In this document: in pieces, positions 5,287 to 8,380 of the stretch
Layout of the letters: each line of letters opens with the position of its first letter
Numbering within the stretch: position 1 is the stretch's first letter
NCBI GenBank assembly: GCA_019241805.1
Contig: JAFAWL010000108.1
Coordinates: 1 to 8,380, forward strand
Direction of reading: 5' to 3'
Source: Actinomycetota bacterium
GTDB taxonomy: Bacteria; Actinomycetota; Actinomycetes; Mycobacteriales; Jatrophihabitantaceae
Length of the DNA stretch: 8,380 nucleotides
Made by a program: the position numbers and the translations under genes
The notes under the pieces: generated by a model
What the model saw: the letters and a program-made list of their open reading frames with translations, nothing else
What the model was told of the DNA's origin: nothing
Database searches by the model: none

Positions 5287-6611
5287 CAGGCTCCGACGAG
5301 ATTCTGGCCGCAGACCCGAAGGACCTGACCGTTCACGCCGCCGGCGCCGGGCGAGGCCAGCCAGGCCACCGCTTCGGCGACGTCGACCGGCAGTCCGGCC
5401 TGCTGCAGGCTGTTGAGCCGGCGGGCGAGTTCACGGGTGGCGAACGGCATCGCGTGTGTCATGTCCGTGTCGATGAACCCCGGTGCCACCGCATTGATCG
5501 TCGCGCCGCGGGCGGCGAAGGCGGCGGCCGACGATCGGACCAGGCCGATCAACCCCGCCTTGCTGGCCCCGTAGTTCGTCTGTCCGCGGTTACCGGCCAG
5601 TCCCGTCGTCGACGACAGTGTCACCACGCGTCCCCGGTCGCGCATAACATCGCTCGCGAGCAACGCGGCGTTGATCGACAGTTGCGCCTGCAGGTTCACC
5701 GCCAGCACCGGATCCCAGTGGTTCGGCGTCATGTTGGCCAGCAGCTTGTCGCGGGTGACTCCGGCATTGTGGACGACGATGTCGACACCGCCGTGCCGCT
5801 CGGTCAGGTGCCGCAACACCGTCGCGGGCGCATCAGCCGCGGTGATGTCGATCTGCAGCGTGGTGCCGGCGACGTCGTTGGCGACCCGGGCCAGGCTCGC
5901 GCCCGCCGCGGGCAGATCGGCGCAGACGACGTGGGCGCCGTCCCGCGCCAACACCGCGGTGATCGCCGCGCCGATCCCGCGGGCGGCGCCCGTGACGAGC
6001 GCGACCTGTCCGGCCAACGGCCGCGCCCAGTCGACCGGATCCTCCGACCGCGACGGCCCGAGCAGCAACGATTGCCCGTCGACGTAGGCCGCCTTGCCGG
6101 ACAGCAGGAACCGCAGGGCCGATTCCAGCGAGGCCGGATCGGTGATCCAGACCAGGTTCGCCGTGGCGCCGGCGCGCAGTTCCTTGCCCAATGACCGCAC
6201 GATCCCCTCCAGCGCCTGCCGCACGGCGTCGACCTCGATCGACACGCTGTCGGCGGGTCGACCGAGCACGACGATCCGGCCACACGCGCGCAGCCGCCGC
6301 AACGCTGCGCCGAGGAATGCCGCGAGCTCGGCCAGTCCGGCCACGGTGGAGATCCCGGTGGCGTCGTAGACGAGGGCGCCGAACCGCGTCGACTCCTCGG
6401 TCTCGTCCGCGACCACTGCGCCTGTACGGGTGAGCACTTCCCGCAGGTGGGGCACCGTCGAACCACCTGCGGCGCCGAGCCGCACCGGGCCCGGCAGTAG
6501 GTCGGCGCCGGGCTCGTAGCGCCGGAGCACTGCTGGTCGCGGCAGCCCGAGGCGGGAAGCGACGCTCGAGCCGACGGTCGAGTTGACCAGTGCCTGGTAG
6601 CGATCGCTCAC
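5286..6611 (-). CDS. fabG4: High-molecular-weight 3-oxoacyl-CoA/ACP reductase, FabG4 type
   Basis: A 441-residue NAD(H)-dependent short-chain dehydrogenase that interconverts 3-oxoacyl and 3-hydroxyacyl thioesters. The C-terminal catalytic domain (from about 200) has the Rossmann motif TGAARGIG (207-214), HNAG (281-284), N306, S334, Y347 and K351 in SSTTGLAGNRGQTNYGASK, and the FabG4-like end LRVCGQNLVGA. Asp232 at the end of the second strand favours NAD over NADP. Residues 1-195 form the extra flavodoxin-like, non-catalytic domain that marks FabG4 (M. tuberculosis Rv0242c, 454 residues) from ordinary FabG of about 250. The start is GTG, with GGAGG (6624-6620) 8 bases upstream inside the thiolase gene; the gap to the thiolase stop is 3 bases. 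The downstream htdX overlaps by 1 base. HNAG replaces the more usual NNAG, a tolerated variant. Confidence 0.93.
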   Translation of the reverse strand: MSDRYQALVNSTVGSSVASRLGLPRPAVLRRYEPGADLLPGPVRLGAAGGSTVPHLREVLTRTGAVVADETEESTRFGALVYDATGISTVAGLAELAAFLGAALRRLRACGRIVVLGRPADSVSIEVDAVRQALEGIVRSLGKELRAGATANLVWITDPASLESALRFLLSGKAAYVDGQSLLLGPSRSEDPVDWARPLAGQVALVTGAARGIGAAITAVLARDGAHVVCADLPAAGASLARVANDVAGTTLQIDITAADAPATVLRHLTERHGGVDIVVHNAGVTRDKLLANMTPNHWDPVLAVNLQAQLSINAALLASDVMRDRGRVVTLSSTTGLAGNRGQTNYGASKAGLIGLVRSSAAAFAARGATINAVAPGFIDTDMTHAMPFATRELARRLNSLQQAGLPVDVAEAVAWLASPGAGGVNGQVLRVCGQNLVGA

Positions 6612-6614
6612 GCG

Positions 6615-7898
6615 TCAGGCCTCCAGGATCGCTACGACGCCCTGGCCGCCGGCGGCACAGATCGAGACCAGGCCCCGACCGCCGCCCTTTTCGTGCAGCA
6701 GCTTGGCCAGGGTGGCCACGATGCGACCGCCCGTGGCCGCGAACGGGTGACCGGCCGCAAGGGACGAGCCGCGGACGTTGAGCTTCGAGCGATCGATCGG
6801 GCCCAGCGGTTCGGCCAACCCCAGATACCGCTGGCAGAACTCCGGATCTTCCCAGGCGGCCAGACTCGTCAGCACGGTCGCCGCGAACGCCTCGTGGATC
6901 TCGTAGAAGTCGAAGTCCTGCAAGCTGACCTTGTTGCGGGCCAGCAGCCGGGGCAGGGCGTAGACCGGGGCCATCAGGAGTCCGTCGGCTCGCTCGTCGC
7001 CGTGCACGTAGTCGACGGCGGCCGTCTCGGCGTCGACGATGTGCGCGAGCACCGGCAAGTTGTGTCGCGCGGCCCACTCGTCGCTGGCCAGGAGCACCGT
7101 CGAGGCGCCGTCGGTAAGTGGCGTCGAGTTGCCGGCGGTCATCGTCGCAGTGTCGTTCCGGCCGAAGGCGGGCTTCAGCTGGGCCAGCTTCCCGATGCTG
7201 GTGTCGGGGCGCAGGTTGTTGTCGCGGGTGAGGCTCAGGTACGGGGTGACGAGATCGTCTAGGAAGCCCTGCTCATACGCGGCGGCCAGGTTCTGGTGGC
7301 TCGCTACGGCCAGTTCGTCCTGGGCTGCGCGTGAGATTGCCCAGGCCGCGGTGGTAACTGCTTGATGCTCGCCCATCGACAGGCCGGTGCGCGGCTCGGC
7401 ATTGCGTGGGATCTCGGGCGCGAGCGCGGTCGGCCGGATGCGGCCCAGTGCCTTGGCCCGTTGGCCCAGCGAGCGAGCGCGATTCATGTCGAGTAACACC
7501 TGGCGCAGCTGCTCGTTCACCGCGATCGGAGCGTCGGAGGCCGAGTCGACCCCGCCGGCGATGCCCGATTCGATCTGCCCGAGTGCAATCTTGTTCGCCA
7601 CGAGGACGGCGGCCTCCAGGCCGGTCCCACACGCCTGCTGGACGTCGTAGGCCGGAGTCGTCGAGGCCAGGCGAGAGCCCAGCACGCTCTCGCGAGTGAG
7701 GTTGAAATCACGGCTGTGCTTGAGCACGGCGCCGGCCGCCACCTCGCCCAACCGCTCGCCCTGCAGGCCGAAGCGGGCAACCAGTCCGTCGAGTGCGGCG
7801 GTCAGCATGTCCTGATTCGACGCGTGCGCGTAGGCGCCGTTCGCCCGAGCGAACGGAGTGCGATTGCCACCGATCACAGCGGCCCGTCGAGTGTCCAT
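6615..7898 (-). CDS. fadA2: Acetyl-CoA C-acyltransferase (thiolase), FadA2/FadI-like
   Basis: A 427-residue thiolase that cleaves 3-oxoacyl-CoA with CoA to give acetyl-CoA and a shortened acyl-CoA, or condenses acyl units in reverse. All catalytic residues are visible: nucleophile C90 in VQQACGTGLEAA, H335 in YEIHEAFAATV, H384 in AAGHPFAATGGR, and C414 in SICAAGGQG. HEAF in place of the common NEAF is typical of the FadI-like branch. The length (about 35 more than classical thiolases) fits FadA2. GGGAG (7909-7905) sits 6 bases before the ATG. It is the first gene of the operon with fabG4 and htdX, and is divergent from the acyl-CoA oxidase gene. The name fadA2 rests on similarity and on the fabG4/htdX neighbourhood; the thiolase function is very secure. 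Confidence 0.93.
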   Translation of the reverse strand: MDTRRAAVIGGNRTPFARANGAYAHASNQDMLTAALDGLVARFGLQGERLGEVAAGAVLKHSRDFNLTRESVLGSRLASTTPAYDVQQACGTGLEAAVLVANKIALGQIESGIAGGVDSASDAPIAVNEQLRQVLLDMNRARSLGQRAKALGRIRPTALAPEIPRNAEPRTGLSMGEHQAVTTAAWAISRAAQDELAVASHQNLAAAYEQGFLDDLVTPYLSLTRDNNLRPDTSIGKLAQLKPAFGRNDTATMTAGNSTPLTDGASTVLLASDEWAARHNLPVLAHIVDAETAAVDYVHGDERADGLLMAPVYALPRLLARNKVSLQDFDFYEIHEAFAATVLTSLAAWEDPEFCQRYLGLAEPLGPIDRSKLNVRGSSLAAGHPFAATGGRIVATLAKLLHEKGGGRGLVSICAAGGQGVVAILEA

Positions 7899-7912
7899 AC
7901 CCGGCTCCCGTC

Positions 7913-7941
7913 TGGAAAGCTACTCGTCAGTAACATACGCT
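7913..7941 (+). promoter_or_regulatory. Candidate promoter of the acyl-CoA oxidase gene
   Basis: TGGAAA (7913-7918, 4 of 6 to TTGACA) and TACGCT (7936-7941, TANNNT) are separated by 17 bases. The spacer is filled almost exactly by the dyad at 7919-7934. TAACAT at 7931-7936 is an alternative -10. On the other strand, TATGTT (7937-7932) and TAGCTT (7922-7917) are possible -10 elements for the thiolase operon, so both promoters overlap the same dyad. Confidence 0.45.
7919..7934. promoter_or_regulatory. TACT-N4-AGTA dyad, candidate operator for the divergent lipid genes
   Basis: GCTACTCGTCAGTAAC has half-sites GCTACT and AGTAAC around a 4-base centre. All outer pairs are complementary except one, next to the outermost pair. 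It lies in the 88-base gap between thiolase and oxidase, inside the proposed promoters. TetR-family fatty-acid regulators of actinobacteria bind dyads of this size, but no regulator gene lies in the window, so the binding protein is unknown. Confidence 0.5.
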
Positions 7942-7947
7942 TGATCA

Positions 7948-7972
7948 CGTGGGCGCGCGAACGTGGCCCACG
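7948..7972 (+). promoter_or_regulatory. Hairpin in the predicted 5' leader of the acyl-CoA oxidase gene
   Basis: CGTGGGC (7948-7954) pairs perfectly with GCCCACG (7966-7972) across an 11-base loop. It ends 2 bases before the Shine-Dalgarno stretch GAGGAGA (7975-7981). If transcription starts near 7948, the hairpin would form at the very 5' end of the mRNA and could affect stability or ribosome access. A chance pairing in GC-rich DNA is possible. Confidence 0.3.
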
Positions 7973-7986
7973 CCGAGGAGACCACG

Positions 7987-8380
7987 TTGACGATCCCGGA
8001 ACCGAACAGCCACATTGACGGATCGGTCCTGCGCTCGTTGCTCGACGGACGCTGGCACGAGATCCGCACGCGGTCCCGCGACCTGGCCCGCGACGCCGAT
8101 CTCACCCAGCGGCCGACCGATTCGACCGACGCCCAACGCGAGCGCGTGCTGGACCAGATGCGACTGCTGGCCAAGTCGGGGCTCAACGGATTGGGTCTGC
8201 CGGTGGAGTACGGCGGCGGCGGTGACGTGGGCGCCGCAGTTACCGCGTTCGAGATGCTCGCGATCGGCGATTTGTCGCTCATGGTGAAGGCCGGCGTGCA
8301 GTGGGGACTGTTCGGCGGCGCGATATGGCACCTGGGAAACAAGACTCACCACGACGAGTTCCTGCCCGGCGTGATCAGCC
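7987..8380 (+). CDS. Acyl-CoA oxidase/dehydrogenase family protein, N-terminal part (runs off window)
   Basis: 131 codons are present and open to the window edge. The product is a flavoprotein that would form trans-2-enoyl-CoA from acyl-CoA, the first step of beta-oxidation. What is visible is the helical N-terminal domain: SLLDGRWHEIRTRSRDL (17-33), then AKSGLNGLGLPVEYGGGGDVGAAVTAFEMLAIGDLSLMVKAGVQWGLFGGAIWHLGNKTHHDEFLPGV (62-129). The SLMVKAGVQWGLFGGA...LG...HH stretch resembles acyl-CoA oxidase-like actinobacterial proteins (peroxisomal AXO type) more than FadE5. Start choice: GAGGAG (7975-7980) lies 6 bases before TTG 7987; an in-frame GTG at 7963 lies inside the leader hairpin and is less likely. 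The FAD-binding core and catalytic Glu are outside the window, so oxidase versus dehydrogenase is open. Confidence 0.8.
   Translation, partial: MTIPEPNSHIDGSVLRSLLDGRWHEIRTRSRDLARDADLTQRPTDSTDAQRERVLDQMRLLAKSGLNGLGLPVEYGGGGDVGAAVTAFEMLAIGDLSLMVKAGVQWGLFGGAIWHLGNKTHHDEFLPGVIS

Noticed and set aside
5833..7077. 414-codon minus-strand open frame over the thiolase and FabG4 genes
   Set aside because: Arg/Gly-rich product with no motif. Both real genes in the other frames have complete catalytic residues.
7920..8342. 140-codon minus-strand open frame opposite the acyl-CoA oxidase gene
   Set aside because: The plus-strand frame has recognisable acyl-CoA oxidase/dehydrogenase sequence and a Shine-Dalgarno site. 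The minus frame has none.
7987..8380. Assignment of the last gene as fadE5
   Set aside because: Although fadE5 is near fabG4/fadA2 in mycobacteria, the N-terminal sequence here resembles acyl-CoA oxidase-like proteins and not FadE5 as I remember it.
1..8380. CRISPR array, insertion sequence, prophage or defence island
   Set aside because: No repeated spacer-like units, transposase-like protein, terminal inverted repeats or phage genes were seen. All larger genes are housekeeping, transport or lipid metabolism.

Overview
The window is dense, GC-rich, ordinary-looking chromosome. Its proteins and layout point to a high-GC actinobacterium of the class Actinomycetia, not necessarily a mycobacterium. 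The Dcd protein matches the bifunctional mycobacterial type almost residue for residue as I remember it. IlvE, FabG4 and HtdX are also of actinobacterial type. GTG and TTG starts occur, and several genes appear to have leaderless promoters. I see no insertion sequence, prophage, CRISPR array, rRNA or large repeat.

Left part (1-898): the last 18 codons of an unidentified gene end at a perfect 12-bp hairpin. A tRNA-Gly(CCC) gene follows on the minus strand. It is divergent from dcd (dCTP deaminase/dUTPase), which supplies dUMP for dTTP synthesis.

Middle part (908-4007): a MarR-family repressor is divergent from a 12-helix MFS transporter. A 25-bp imperfect dyad lies across the transporter's -35/-10 region, so this looks like a self-contained efflux switch. 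The transporter converges on ilvE, the branched-chain amino acid aminotransferase.

Small orphan gene (4176-4430): an AbrB/MazE-type DNA-binding protein of 84 residues with a lysine-rich tail and no toxin gene beside it. It converges with the lipid operon at a 7-base gap.

Right part (4438-8380): a tightly packed minus-strand operon runs thiolase (FadA2-like), FabG4-type ketoreductase, MaoC/HtdX-type hydratase. It is divergent from the 5' end of an acyl-CoA oxidase/dehydrogenase gene that runs off the window. Together these genes could encode a full beta-oxidation cycle through the (R)-3-hydroxyacyl-CoA isomer, comparable to the peroxisomal oxidase + MFE-2 + thiolase set. A TACT-N4-AGTA dyad fills the spacer of the divergent promoter and is a plausible shared operator. 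This lipid module is the most interesting part of the window. All individual families are known, and I found no clear evidence of a wholly undescribed system.
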